The notes beneath the pieces are model-generated. The model worked only from the letters and a program-made list of their open reading frames with translations. It was not told where the DNA came from and did no database searches. A DNA stretch of 64,000 nucleotides from Usitatibacter rugosus (GTDB lineage: Bacteria; Pseudomonadota; Gammaproteobacteria; Burkholderiales; Usitatibacteraceae): contig NZ_CP053069.1 of the NCBI RefSeq assembly GCF_013003965.1, forward strand, positions 2,139,419 to 2,203,418, given 5' to 3'. The position numbers were made by a program, and so were the translations under genes. Position 1 is the first letter of the stretch. Every line of letters begins with the position of its first letter. This document shows positions 49,931 to 57,134 of this stretch, one piece after another.

Positions 49931-52002
49931 GACAGAGATATAGAGCGCGTCGCGTTCTCTGCCGTGTGCGGACGATGACTCACGACTACAACCGTGATCC
50001 CCGCCTGTGAGAGCTCTTTCGCGATTAGTTTCTCAAGTGCCAGGTCGAGCTGATCAAAGGCTTCGTCAAGAAATAATGTCGACGGCTTTCGATAGAGCGC
50101 CCTGGCCAGGAGAAGTCGCTGCTTCTGCCCGCCAGATAGCGCTACGCCAAGGCTTCCAACTATGGTGTTGTAGCCCATTGCCATCTTCGACGTGTCTTCA
50201 TGAAGCATCGCCACCCGAGCGCATTCGCGCACTCGCTCGGGATCGTGCTCGGGATCGAAGAAGCTAATGTTGTCTTCAATAGTTCCGACGAAGAGCTGAT
50301 CGTCCTGCATGACAGCACCGATGCGACGCCGGTATTGGGCAAGGTCCCAGTCGCGAAGGTCGCGGCCGTTTACAAGGATTTGGCCTTCTGTCGGTGGTAG
50401 TAACCCCAACAAGACTTTAATGAGGGTCGTTTTCCCGCAACCCGAAGGTCCGACGATAGCAACCGTCTCACCGGGCGTGATCTGCAGGTTTACGTGTCTG
50501 AAGGTGAAACCCTCGGGGCCATAGGCGAACCCAAGATCCTTGGCCTCCACGGTGAGCGGACCGTGTTCTATTGTCGCAATGGCACCTGCCGTCTGATTTG
50601 CTTTTTCCTCTTCCGCTAGTGCGATGTCCGCAATGCGCTCCGCGTGGAGATCCAGCATCCGGAAGTCGTTCCATTTGTCCACCAGGTTCACGATTCTGGT
50701 GAGGAACACCAACTTGAAGCCGATGAACGCGTAGAGCATTCCCACGGTGAACTTCGACTCCATCACTGCGATCGCCCCGAGCCAGATCACCAGGACATTC
50801 TCAACACCAAAGATTAATCCATAAGAGGCTCGTTGCAGAATCCCGACGTTCTGCACCTTCACCCCCGCATTAGTCTGGTCCACTGCCAGGTTTTGGTAAG
50901 ACGTTCGACGCTCGGATTCGCGCAGATTCAGCTTGATCGCCATCATTCCGCGCAGCGTCTCGATGAAGTGCGTACTCGAACGCGCCTCGTGGGCCAGTTG
51001 CTCGTCAGTCGCGTAACGCTGCGGGTAGTAGAAAGTCCAGCGGGCGAGAGCGTAGATCGTCGCGGCACCCACCACGATGAGCGTCAGCGTGAGGCTGTAG
51101 TACGACATCACGACGAGGGTCAGGATCACCATGACCCCGTCCACCGCCGTCTCCACGAACGTCGTGGTGAGCGTTCGCTGGATCGCGTCCACGCTGCGGA
51201 ACTTGGAGACGATGTCGCCGATGTTCCTCTTCTCGAACCACGCGAGCGGCAGCCGCAGCATGTGGCTGAAGAGCGTCGTCAGCAATTTCAAATTGATGTT
51301 GGTGGAGAGATACACGCCCACCCAAGCCCGCACCGCCGTCACCGCCACCGAGATCACCACCAGCACGATGAAGGCGAGGCCCAGCACGGTCAGCAAATCC
51401 CTGTCGCGGCCCACCACCACGCGGTCCACCACGAGCTGCAGGAAGAACGGCATCGCGATTGCGAAGACCTCGAGCGCGAAGGACAGCATGAGGATCTGCG
51501 CGATTGTCCCCTTCAGCCCCGAGGCCACGCCCAGGAGCTGCCAAGACCGGATGCGCTCGCGCTCGTCCTTCTTCTGGAAGGTCTGCGTCGGCGTGAACTC
51601 CATCGCGACGCCCGTGAAATGCTTGGACGCCTCGTCCAGCGTCAACACGCGCTTGCCCCGCGCCGGGTCGTGCACCGTGAGCCTCTTGCCCGAGACCTCC
51701 GTGAGCACCACGAAGTGATTCATGTCCCAGTGCAGGATCGCGGGGAGGTTCAGCTTGCCGAGCGACTCCAGCGGCACCTGCACGCCGCGAGACGTCATGC
51801 CCATCGCCTCGCCGATCTGCGCCAGGTGCTTCAACGTCACGCCCTTGAGCGACGGCGAAAGGCGCAGCCGCATCGCCGAAAGATCCGTGAGATGCCCGTG
51901 ATGCGAAGCGATCATCGCGATGCAGGCAATGCCGCATTCCGGCGCCTCGCTCTGCAGGATGACCGGCGTGCCCGGCCGCAGCAGCTCGGAGAAGAAGCCC
52001 AC
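49927..52002 (-). CDS. C39 peptidase-containing ABC exporter (PCAT)
   Basis: About 691 residues. The N-terminal C39 peptidase has catalytic Cys23 in QSEAPECGIACIAM, with His in HWDMNHFVVL and Asp in VHDPARG; a six-helix transmembrane domain follows, then the ATPase with GPSGCGKTT, LSGGQKQRLLLARAL, FLDEAFDQLD and the switch His in VVSHRPH. PCATs cut after the double glycine of a leader and export the C-terminal part. The start is GTG 52002 overlapping the HlyD-type stop (TAGTG), or ATG 52044. The 3' third is AT-richer (30/60 G+C at 50041-50100) than the 5' part (41/60 at 51301-51360), a mosaic pattern. Confidence 0.94.
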   Translation of the reverse strand: MGFFSELLRPGTPVILQSEAPECGIACIAMIASHHGHLTDLSAMRLRLSPSLKGVTLKHLAQIGEAMGMTSRGVQVPLESLGKLNLPAILHWDMNHFVVLTEVSGKRLTVHDPARGKRVLTLDEASKHFTGVAMEFTPTQTFQKKDERERIRSWQLLGVASGLKGTIAQILMLSFALEVFAIAMPFFLQLVVDRVVVGRDRDLLTVLGLAFIVLVVISVAVTAVRAWVGVYLSTNINLKLLTTLFSHMLRLPLAWFEKRNIGDIVSKFRSVDAIQRTLTTTFVETAVDGVMVILTLVVMSYYSLTLTLIVVGAATIYALARWTFYYPQRYATDEQLAHEARSSTHFIETLRGMMAIKLNLRESERRTSYQNLAVDQTNAGVKVQNVGILQRASYGLIFGVENVLVIWLGAIAVMESKFTVGMLYAFIGFKLVFLTRIVNLVDKWNDFRMLDLHAERIADIALAEEEKANQTAGAIATIEHGPLTVEAKDLGFAYGPEGFTFRHVNLQITPGETVAIVGPSGCGKTTLIKVLLGLLPPTEGQILVNGRDLRDWDLAQYRRRIGAVMQDDQLFVGTIEDNISFFDPEHDPERVRECARVAMLHEDTSKMAMGYNTIVGSLGVALSGGQKQRLLLARALYRKPSTLFLDEAFDQLDLALEKLIAKELSQAGITVVVVSHRPHTAENATRSISLS

Positions 52003-53252
52003 TAGAGCCGTCCCTTCAGTTGCAGCAGCGGCTCGAAGATCCATTCCAGCAGCGTGCGTTTCTCCAGCAGGAGGTCCGCGTTCACGAGCATGCCGGGGCG
52101 GAGGGCGAACTCCTGGCCGAGGGCCGACACGTTCTGTCGATCCAGCTTCACGTCGACGCGGTACACCGGCTCACGCGCCGAGAGCGGCCCGATGCGCTCG
52201 CCCGCGGACCACACGTTGCGGCCGATATCCGTGATGGTCCCGCGATATTGGCCGAAGCGTTCGTGAGGGAAGGCCTCGTAGCGCAGCACGACTTCATGAC
52301 CCTTCTGCACGAAGCCGATGGCGCGCGTGGGCACCAGGAGCTCGATGTGCAGGCCCGAGCCCTTGGGCAGCACGGTGGCGAGCGTCGTGTCCTGCGCCAC
52401 CGATTGGCCGCGGGTCACGGCGATGTTGGTTACCACGCCGGTCATGGGCGCGCGGATGATCGTCTCGCGGCGGGCCTCCACGTTCGCGAGGCCTTCCTGC
52501 AGCTCGGAGATCTGGCGCGACACCTGGTCCACCTGCGAGCGGGCGCGGAGCTGGATCGCGGGCTCCTCGAGCTTGGCCGAGCCCAGGTCGCGTTCGACCT
52601 GGAGGCGCTGGCGGCGAAGCGCCTGCAGCTTGATCTCCTGGTCGGTGACGTCGTCCAACTTGCCCTTCGCGTACGCGTCGGAGACGAACTTGTCCCTGGA
52701 GAGGGATTTGTAGCGCTCGGCTTCGTCCCGCGCGGACTTGGTGCGCGTCTCGGCGAGCTTCATTTCGTTGTCGAGCTGGGCCACCTCGTTGGCGAGGTCG
52801 CGCTGGCGGCGGCGGTTCTGCTCGAGCTGCTGGGTGCCGAGGTCGCGCAGTTGCCCTTGTTCGTTCTGCAGGTTCGCGCGCCGGGACTCCATCTCCTTCG
52901 TGACAGCTTCGCTCGTGGAGGAGCCGGAGACGCTGGCCGTGCGTTCGATCGTGATGCGCGCCATCAACGCGCCGGCGGCGATCTCGTCGCCTTCCTTCAC
53001 CAGCAGCTCGGTGACGCGCCCCGCGTCGGAGATCAGGACGCGGGCGGCACCTTCATCGAGGGCGAGGTAGCCATCGACGCGCTCGCGGCGCTGGTACTGG
53101 CCCCACAGGGCGACGGCGATGAGCAGCAGGGCCGAACCGGCAGCGAGCACCGTGAAGACCCAGAAGGGCACGGGCCGGGCAATCGTCGCTTCGCCGAGAT
53201 ACTTCTCACGTTGCGCGTCGATCGCTTCCTGTCTGAAAAGCTGTCGTGGCAT
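52002..53252 (-). CDS. HlyD-family membrane fusion protein
   Basis: 416 residues: a cytoplasmic N-terminus, one membrane helix (VPFWVFTVLAAGSALLLIAVAL), a lipoyl/barrel-sandwich domain split by a long coiled coil (residues ~110-265), and VETIIRAPMTGVVTNIAV-like RETIIRAPMTGVV then the beta-barrel. It bridges an ABC exporter in the inner membrane to an outer-membrane channel, as in colicin V or haemolysin export. It shares a stop/start overlap with the C39 exporter, so they form one export unit. No TolC homologue is encoded in the window. Confidence 0.94.
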   Translation of the reverse strand: MPRQLFRQEAIDAQREKYLGEATIARPVPFWVFTVLAAGSALLLIAVALWGQYQRRERVDGYLALDEGAARVLISDAGRVTELLVKEGDEIAAGALMARITIERTASVSGSSTSEAVTKEMESRRANLQNEQGQLRDLGTQQLEQNRRRQRDLANEVAQLDNEMKLAETRTKSARDEAERYKSLSRDKFVSDAYAKGKLDDVTDQEIKLQALRRQRLQVERDLGSAKLEEPAIQLRARSQVDQVSRQISELQEGLANVEARRETIIRAPMTGVVTNIAVTRGQSVAQDTTLATVLPKGSGLHIELLVPTRAIGFVQKGHEVVLRYEAFPHERFGQYRGTITDIGRNVWSAGERIGPLSAREPVYRVDVKLDRQNVSALGQEFALRPGMLVNADLLLEKRTLLEWIFEPLLQLKGRL

Positions 53253-53268
53253 CCCGGCGAATTGTAAG

Positions 53269-53940
53269 TCACTCCTGCTCGTAGTTGCGCAGCTTCGAGA
53301 GGAAATCGCGTGCTACCACGATGTCGTTGCCGGCGATGCCATCGGCCAGCTTTCGAAACGCCGTTGCATTTCCGTAACGCCGGGTCAGCAGGCGGGTTCC
53401 CCACAGCGCGAGCGGGATCACCAGCACGCCGATCGCGAGGTTCACGACCATGAACTGCCGCATCCACTCCGAGGCGTACAGGTCCGCGCCGAATACCCCC
53501 TTCATGAACACGAGGAAGAACGGAATCCACCACACGATCTGCCCGGTGAGGAAGGCCCACTGGAACGTGCGCAGCCGGTCGATGCGCAGCTCCTCCAGTC
53601 GCTTCTGCACGACGAGCGTCGGCTGCCCGTAGTCGAGGTCGCGCATGGCGGTGCGCTGCATGAGCGACACCACGCCCATCACCAGCGTCCACACGAAGAT
53701 CAGGAGCGCCGGAAGGAAGAAGCGAAGCTCGCCCGCATGGTTGAACAGGAAGATGCCCGTGCACGCGAGCGTGAAGACCCAGAAGGCGATCGAGAAGAAC
53801 CCGAAGGGGATCTGCCTGTGCACCTCGGCCGAGCCCTTCGCCACCAGCATCTCGCGCAGCATCCGCGTGTTGATCCGCAGCGCCGTGTCCAGCTTCGCGT
53901 CGCGTTCCGCCCATTCCGTCCTGAGGATGTCGAGGTTCAT
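53269..53940 (-). CDS. Four-helix membrane protein paired with the ECF sigma factor
   Basis: 223 residues. A soluble N-terminus (NLDILRTEWAERDAKLDTALRINTRMLREMLV) is followed by two pairs of hydrophobic segments (FSIAFWVFTLACTGIFLF, FFLPALLIFVWTLVMGVV; FLTGQIVWWIPFFLVFMKG, FMVVNLAIGVLVIPLALWG). No recognised family. The ATG overlaps the sigma factor stop by 4 nt and the HlyD gene follows after 16 nt. It could be the sensor or anti-sigma partner of the sigma factor, but the N-terminus does not look like a zinc anti-sigma domain. Confidence 0.82.
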   Translation of the reverse strand: MNLDILRTEWAERDAKLDTALRINTRMLREMLVAKGSAEVHRQIPFGFFSIAFWVFTLACTGIFLFNHAGELRFFLPALLIFVWTLVMGVVSLMQRTAMRDLDYGQPTLVVQKRLEELRIDRLRTFQWAFLTGQIVWWIPFFLVFMKGVFGADLYASEWMRQFMVVNLAIGVLVIPLALWGTRLLTRRYGNATAFRKLADGIAGNDIVVARDFLSKLRNYEQE

Positions 53941-54440
53941 GTGCCGGAGCCTCCGTGCTCCCGTTGCAGCCGTGTCTTGATGCGGTTGATCTTGGTGGCG
54001 ACGTTGGTCGCGGTGAGGCCGAGGATCGCGGCGATCTCGTCCTGGTCGTGGCCTTCGAGGTAGAGCAGCACTAGCGCCCGGTCGAGCGCGTCCAGGCTCT
54101 CGAGCAACTGGCCGAGGAAGACCCGCAGGTGGGGCGGGGCGTCGTGCGTGGCTTCGTCGGCCAAGGCGGTGTCGATCACGTGGGCATCCGTGGCGACATG
54201 CCTGTTGCGCCGGCTGTCGTCTCGCACCCAGGAGATGGCGACGTTGAGCGCGACGCGGTACATCCAGGTTGCGAAGGAGCTGCGGCCGTCGAAGCGCCCG
54301 TGCGACCGCCAGAGCTGCACGGCCGTCTCCTGCATCAGGTCCTGCCGGTCCTGCGCGTTGGCGCAGTAGAGGCTCGCGACCTTGTACAGGATCTTCTTGT
54401 GGGCCTCGAGCTCGCCGAGGAATCGTTCTTGGGGGTCCAT
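53937..54440 (-). CDS. ECF-type RNA polymerase sigma factor
   Basis: 167 residues, region 2 (ILYKVASLYCANAQDRQDLMQETAVQLWRSHGRFDGRSSFATWMYRVALNVA; key residues Asp36, Gln41, Trp48, Trp63) and region 4 (LESLDALDRALVLLYLEGHDQDEIAAILGLTATNVATKINRIKTRL; key helix-turn-helix Ala-Ile-Leu-Gly-Leu-Thr). It heads a minus-strand operon with the membrane protein, the HlyD-type adaptor and the C39 exporter, so it probably directs export genes and possibly the peptides. No promoter motif repeated at both sites could be identified by eye. Confidence 0.92.
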   Translation of the reverse strand: MDPQERFLGELEAHKKILYKVASLYCANAQDRQDLMQETAVQLWRSHGRFDGRSSFATWMYRVALNVAISWVRDDSRRNRHVATDAHVIDTALADEATHDAPPHLRVFLGQLLESLDALDRALVLLYLEGHDQDEIAAILGLTATNVATKINRIKTRLQREHGGSGT

Positions 54441-54510
54441 GCCGCGTTGGTCGCTGGGCTGCGGCCGATTATCACAGCCCCCGCGGCTTTTTCTTTACGT
54501 GCTCATGGCT

Positions 54511-54861
54511 TCAGAGGGCTCGACCGTTGAAGGGCGTGACGGGAATCGTCTCCAGCTCGATGCCCTCGAGGCAGCGGACGTTCACCGCGGCGATTGGGTT
54601 GCCCTTCGGATCGGTGGCCTCGCCATACGCGTGGATGCCGCACTTCGGGCAGAAGCGGTGCTTGATGTGGTGCTTGTTGAACGTATAGGTGCTCGCGTTC
54701 GCGTCGGGCGTCTTCAGGCGCAGCGCGTCGCGCGGCACGAACCACATGAGCACGCCCTTCCTCTGGCACATGGAGCAGTTGCACGACATGGCGCCGGTGG
54801 GCGTTCCTTCCACCTCGAACGCAACGTTGCCGCAATGGCAGCTTCCCTGTTGAACCGTCAT
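54511..54861 (-). CDS. GFA/CENP-V-family zinc protein
   Basis: 116 residues with the Gfa/Mss4-like fold: QGSCHCGNVAFEVEG, MSCNCSMCQRKG and RFCPKCGIHAYG supply the zinc cysteines; NVRCLEGIELETIPV is a typical end. Members include a glutathione-dependent formaldehyde-activating enzyme, but most are uncharacterised. It overlaps the AHSA1 gene by 4 nt in the minus-strand operon. Confidence 0.9.
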   Translation of the reverse strand: MTVQQGSCHCGNVAFEVEGTPTGAMSCNCSMCQRKGVLMWFVPRDALRLKTPDANASTYTFNKHHIKHRFCPKCGIHAYGEATDPKGNPIAAVNVRCLEGIELETIPVTPFNGRAL

Positions 54862-55376
54862 GCCGCGATCCTCTTCTCGTACTCCTTGCGCAGGCCCTGG
54901 TGCGTGGTCCAGAAGCCACGCGGCTTCTGCCCGGCCAGCAGGTCGGCGAGGATGCCCAGGTGCGTATCCCATCCGCTGGAGAAGCCCACCATGTCTTTGC
55001 GGGTCGCCACCTTGCGATGCGTGACGACGAGCAGCGTGTCCTTGCCCTTGGGCGTGAGCTCGAAGAGGACTTCGGAGCCGCCGTTCTCGAACGTGTAGCC
55101 GAGGGCGCGCGGCGGGTCGTAGACCAGCACGGTGCCGGTGAAGCTCTTGCCCTTCATTCCGGCGAAGTCCGCGGGGTAGCTTTCGTCGGAGAGCTTGTCG
55201 TGGTCGAAGAGCAGCACGGACTTCCCGCCTTCGCGCGGCTCGAGGCTGCCGCCGCAAAACCACTGGCTGCGTTTCTCCCCATCGGTGAGGTACGACCACA
55301 CGCGCTCGATGGGGCCGGGCAGGAGGCGCTCGAGGCGCAGGGTGTCGGTGGCGATGGCTTGTGCGAAGTCGTTCAT
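54858..55376 (-). CDS. SRPBCC/AHSA1-family ligand-binding protein
   Basis: 172 residues of the START-like fold: TLRLERLLPGPIERVWSYLTDGEKRSQWF at the start (key residues Pro20, Val26, Trp27, Trp39), GGSLEPREGG, then PPRALGYTFENG and SSGWDTHLGILADLL. Such proteins often sit next to ArsR-type regulators. Substrate unknown. ATG 55376 overlaps the ArsR stop. Confidence 0.9.
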   Translation of the reverse strand: MNDFAQAIATDTLRLERLLPGPIERVWSYLTDGEKRSQWFCGGSLEPREGGKSVLLFDHDKLSDESYPADFAGMKGKSFTGTVLVYDPPRALGYTFENGGSEVLFELTPKGKDTLLVVTHRKVATRKDMVGFSSGWDTHLGILADLLAGQKPRGFWTTHQGLRKEYEKRIAA

Positions 55377-55711
55377 GGTTTTCCTTTCGCTTTGGCGAGG
55401 GCGTCCTCGGCTTTCAACAGGGCTTCCAGGCCGTCCAGGCGCGAGGTCCAGAAGGCTCGCGTCTTTTCGATCCAGGCCGCGGTTTCGTCGAGGGGTTGCT
55501 GGTTGAGGGAGAGCATGTGGTCGCGCCCCGAGATGCGGCGCTGGACCAGGCCGGCGCGCTCGAGGATGCGGATGTGCTTGGAGACGGCATTGAGGGAGAT
55601 CGGGAAGGGCGCGGCGACTTCCGTGACCTTCGCCGGCCCCTGCGTGAGCCGGTCCAGGATGGCCCGCCGCGTGGAGTCCGCCAATGCAATCAAGGTGTTG
55701 TCGAGCTGCAT
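55373..55711 (-). CDS. ArsR-family regulator of the AHSA1/GFA operon
   Basis: 112 residues, winged helix: ALADSTRRAILDRLTQGPA, EVAAPFPISLNAVSKHIRIL as the DNA-reading helix, LVQRRISGRDHMLSLN as the wing. No cysteine pair or metal-site motif. It is the first gene of a three-gene operon whose members overlap by 4 nt each. Divergent from lexA. Confidence 0.92.
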   Translation of the reverse strand: MQLDNTLIALADSTRRAILDRLTQGPAKVTEVAAPFPISLNAVSKHIRILERAGLVQRRISGRDHMLSLNQQPLDETAAWIEKTRAFWTSRLDGLEALLKAEDALAKAKGKP

Positions 55712-55773
55712 GGCCGAACATTAAACCTTTTGGTTGAATGTTGTCAAGGCCCGGCTTGCGGGGGTGGGGGATA

Positions 55774-55791
55774 GGTGATAGGTTTACCACC
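55774..55791. promoter_or_regulatory. LexA operator box 1
   Basis: GGTGATA-GGTT-TACCACC, one mismatch from a perfect inverted repeat. The centre is 21 nt (two helical turns) from box 2, so the two dimers would lie on the same DNA face. Confidence 0.65.
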
Positions 55792-55794
55792 TCT

Positions 55795-55812
55795 GGTGAT
55801 AGCTTTATCACC
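55795..55812. promoter_or_regulatory. LexA operator box 2
   Basis: GGTGATA-GCTT-TATCACC, a perfect 7-bp inverted repeat with a 4-nt spacer, ending 21 nt before the lexA start codon. Unlike the E. coli CTGT-N8-ACAG box; proposed as the site of this LexA type. Confidence 0.7.
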
Positions 55813-55833
55813 CGCCTCCCCTGGGAGCACGCC

Positions 55834-56448
55834 GTGGAAACTCCTCCGCTCACCCCTCGCCAAGCCGAGATCCTCGAAGCCATCCGCACCCACATCAGCG
55901 AGACGGGCCGACCGCCCTCGCAGCCGGAGCTCTCCCGGGTCTTGGGCATCGCTTCCACCAACGCCGTGTTCAAGCACCTCGCGGCCCTCGCGAAAAAAGG
56001 CGCCATCGAGCTGGCGCCCAACGTCGCGCGCGGCATCCGCGTGGTGGAGGAAAGTGGCATGCCGTTGATCGGCCACGTCGCCGCCGGCAGCCCGATGATG
56101 GCCATCGAGAACATGCTCGGCCGCTATCCGGTGGACCCCTCGCTCTTCAGCCCGCGTGCGGATTACCTGCTGCAGGTGCGCGGCTTGAGCATGCGCGATG
56201 AAGGCATCCTCGATGGCGACTGGGTCGTCGTCCACAAGACCACGCAGGCCAAGAACGGCCAGCTCGTCATCGCACGTGTCGGCGACGACGTGACCGTGAA
56301 GCGCTTCCGCATCCGCGGCAACAAGGCGGAGCTCATTCCCGCGAACCCGGATTTCCAGACGTTGCACTTCGATCTCACGCGCCAGCCCCTCGCCATCGAA
56401 GGCGTTGCGGTGGGCGTGATCCGCAACCTGGGCGCGCGCTTGTCGTGA
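55834..56448 (+). CDS. lexA: LexA-type SOS repressor of the mutagenesis cassette
   Basis: 204 residues. N-terminal winged helix (TPRQAEILEAIRTHISETG, SQPELSRVLGIASTNAVFKHL) and a C-terminal self-cleaving domain with cleavage site Ala84-Gly85 (HVAAGSPMM), Ser119 in RGLSMRDEGILDGD and Lys156 in DVTVKRF. The start is GTG 55834; an in-frame upstream start would include the operators. It overlaps imuA by 4 nt, the gene order lexA-imuA-imuB-dnaE2 being a known SOS-controlled translesion cassette. Likely autoregulated through two boxes just upstream. Confidence 0.93.
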   Translation: METPPLTPRQAEILEAIRTHISETGRPPSQPELSRVLGIASTNAVFKHLAALAKKGAIELAPNVARGIRVVEESGMPLIGHVAAGSPMMAIENMLGRYPVDPSLFSPRADYLLQVRGLSMRDEGILDGDWVVVHKTTQAKNGQLVIARVGDDVTVKRFRIRGNKAELIPANPDFQTLHFDLTRQPLAIEGVAVGVIRNLGARLS

Positions 56449-57134
56449 GCGCATTGCCCCAGGGCGTCTGGCGCGGTGGCGAATTCGAAAGGGCGCCGCG
56501 CATCACGTTGCCCACCGGTGTCGCCGCCCTGGATCAGGAGCTGCCCGGTGGCGGTTGGCCTACTGCCGCGCTCTCTGAGGTGCTGCATGACGGCGCCGGT
56601 ATCGGGGAAGTGAGCCTGCTGGCCGGTGCGCTCGCGCTCGCCGCGAAGGACGATCGGTTGATCGCCTGGATCGATCCTCCCCACCTGCCGTATGCGCCCG
56701 CCATCGCGCAGTCCGGCATTCCGCTGGAGCGCTGCCTCGTCGTTCGTCCGCTCACGCACGAGGATGCGCTGTGGTCCACGGAGCTGGCCCTGCGTTCGGG
56801 CGCCTGCGGGGCCGTCCTCTTCTGGCCCGAGCGCCAGTCGCGAAATCTCGATTACGCGTGGTTGCGCCGCCTGCAGATGGCGGCCGAGGCGGGCAAGGCC
56901 ATGGCCGTGCTCTTCCGTTCCACCGCCGCGCTCACGCTCGCCACACCCGCGCACCTTCGCATCCTCCTCGGCAGCGAGGAGGGCGCGTTGGCGCTCCGCA
57001 TTCCCAAGCGGCGCGGCCCGCCGCTCACCCGACCGGTTCCGCTCCATGTTGTGGATCGCCCTCGAATTGCCGTCGCTCCCGCTGCAGCTCGCGGAGCGCG
57101 GGGGCACCTCGCCATCGCCGCTGGTCGTCGCTGA
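56445..57134 (+). CDS. imuA: Translesion synthesis protein ImuA
   Basis: 229 residues, RecA/SulA-like: LPTGVAALDQELPGGGWPTAALSEVLHDGAGIGEVSLLAGAL (key elements Leu-Asp-Gln, Pro-Gly-Gly-Gly-Trp-Pro) and LRRLQMAAEAGKAMAVLFR. The Walker A is degenerate, as usual in ImuA. It is required with ImuB and DnaE2 for damage-induced mutagenesis. GTG 56445 overlaps the lexA stop. The tail overlaps imuB by 89 nt. Confidence 0.9.
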   Translation: MSALPQGVWRGGEFERAPRITLPTGVAALDQELPGGGWPTAALSEVLHDGAGIGEVSLLAGALALAAKDDRLIAWIDPPHLPYAPAIAQSGIPLERCLVVRPLTHEDALWSTELALRSGACGAVLFWPERQSRNLDYAWLRRLQMAAEAGKAMAVLFRSTAALTLATPAHLRILLGSEEGALALRIPKRRGPPLTRPVPLHVVDRPRIAVAPAAARGARGHLAIAAGRR

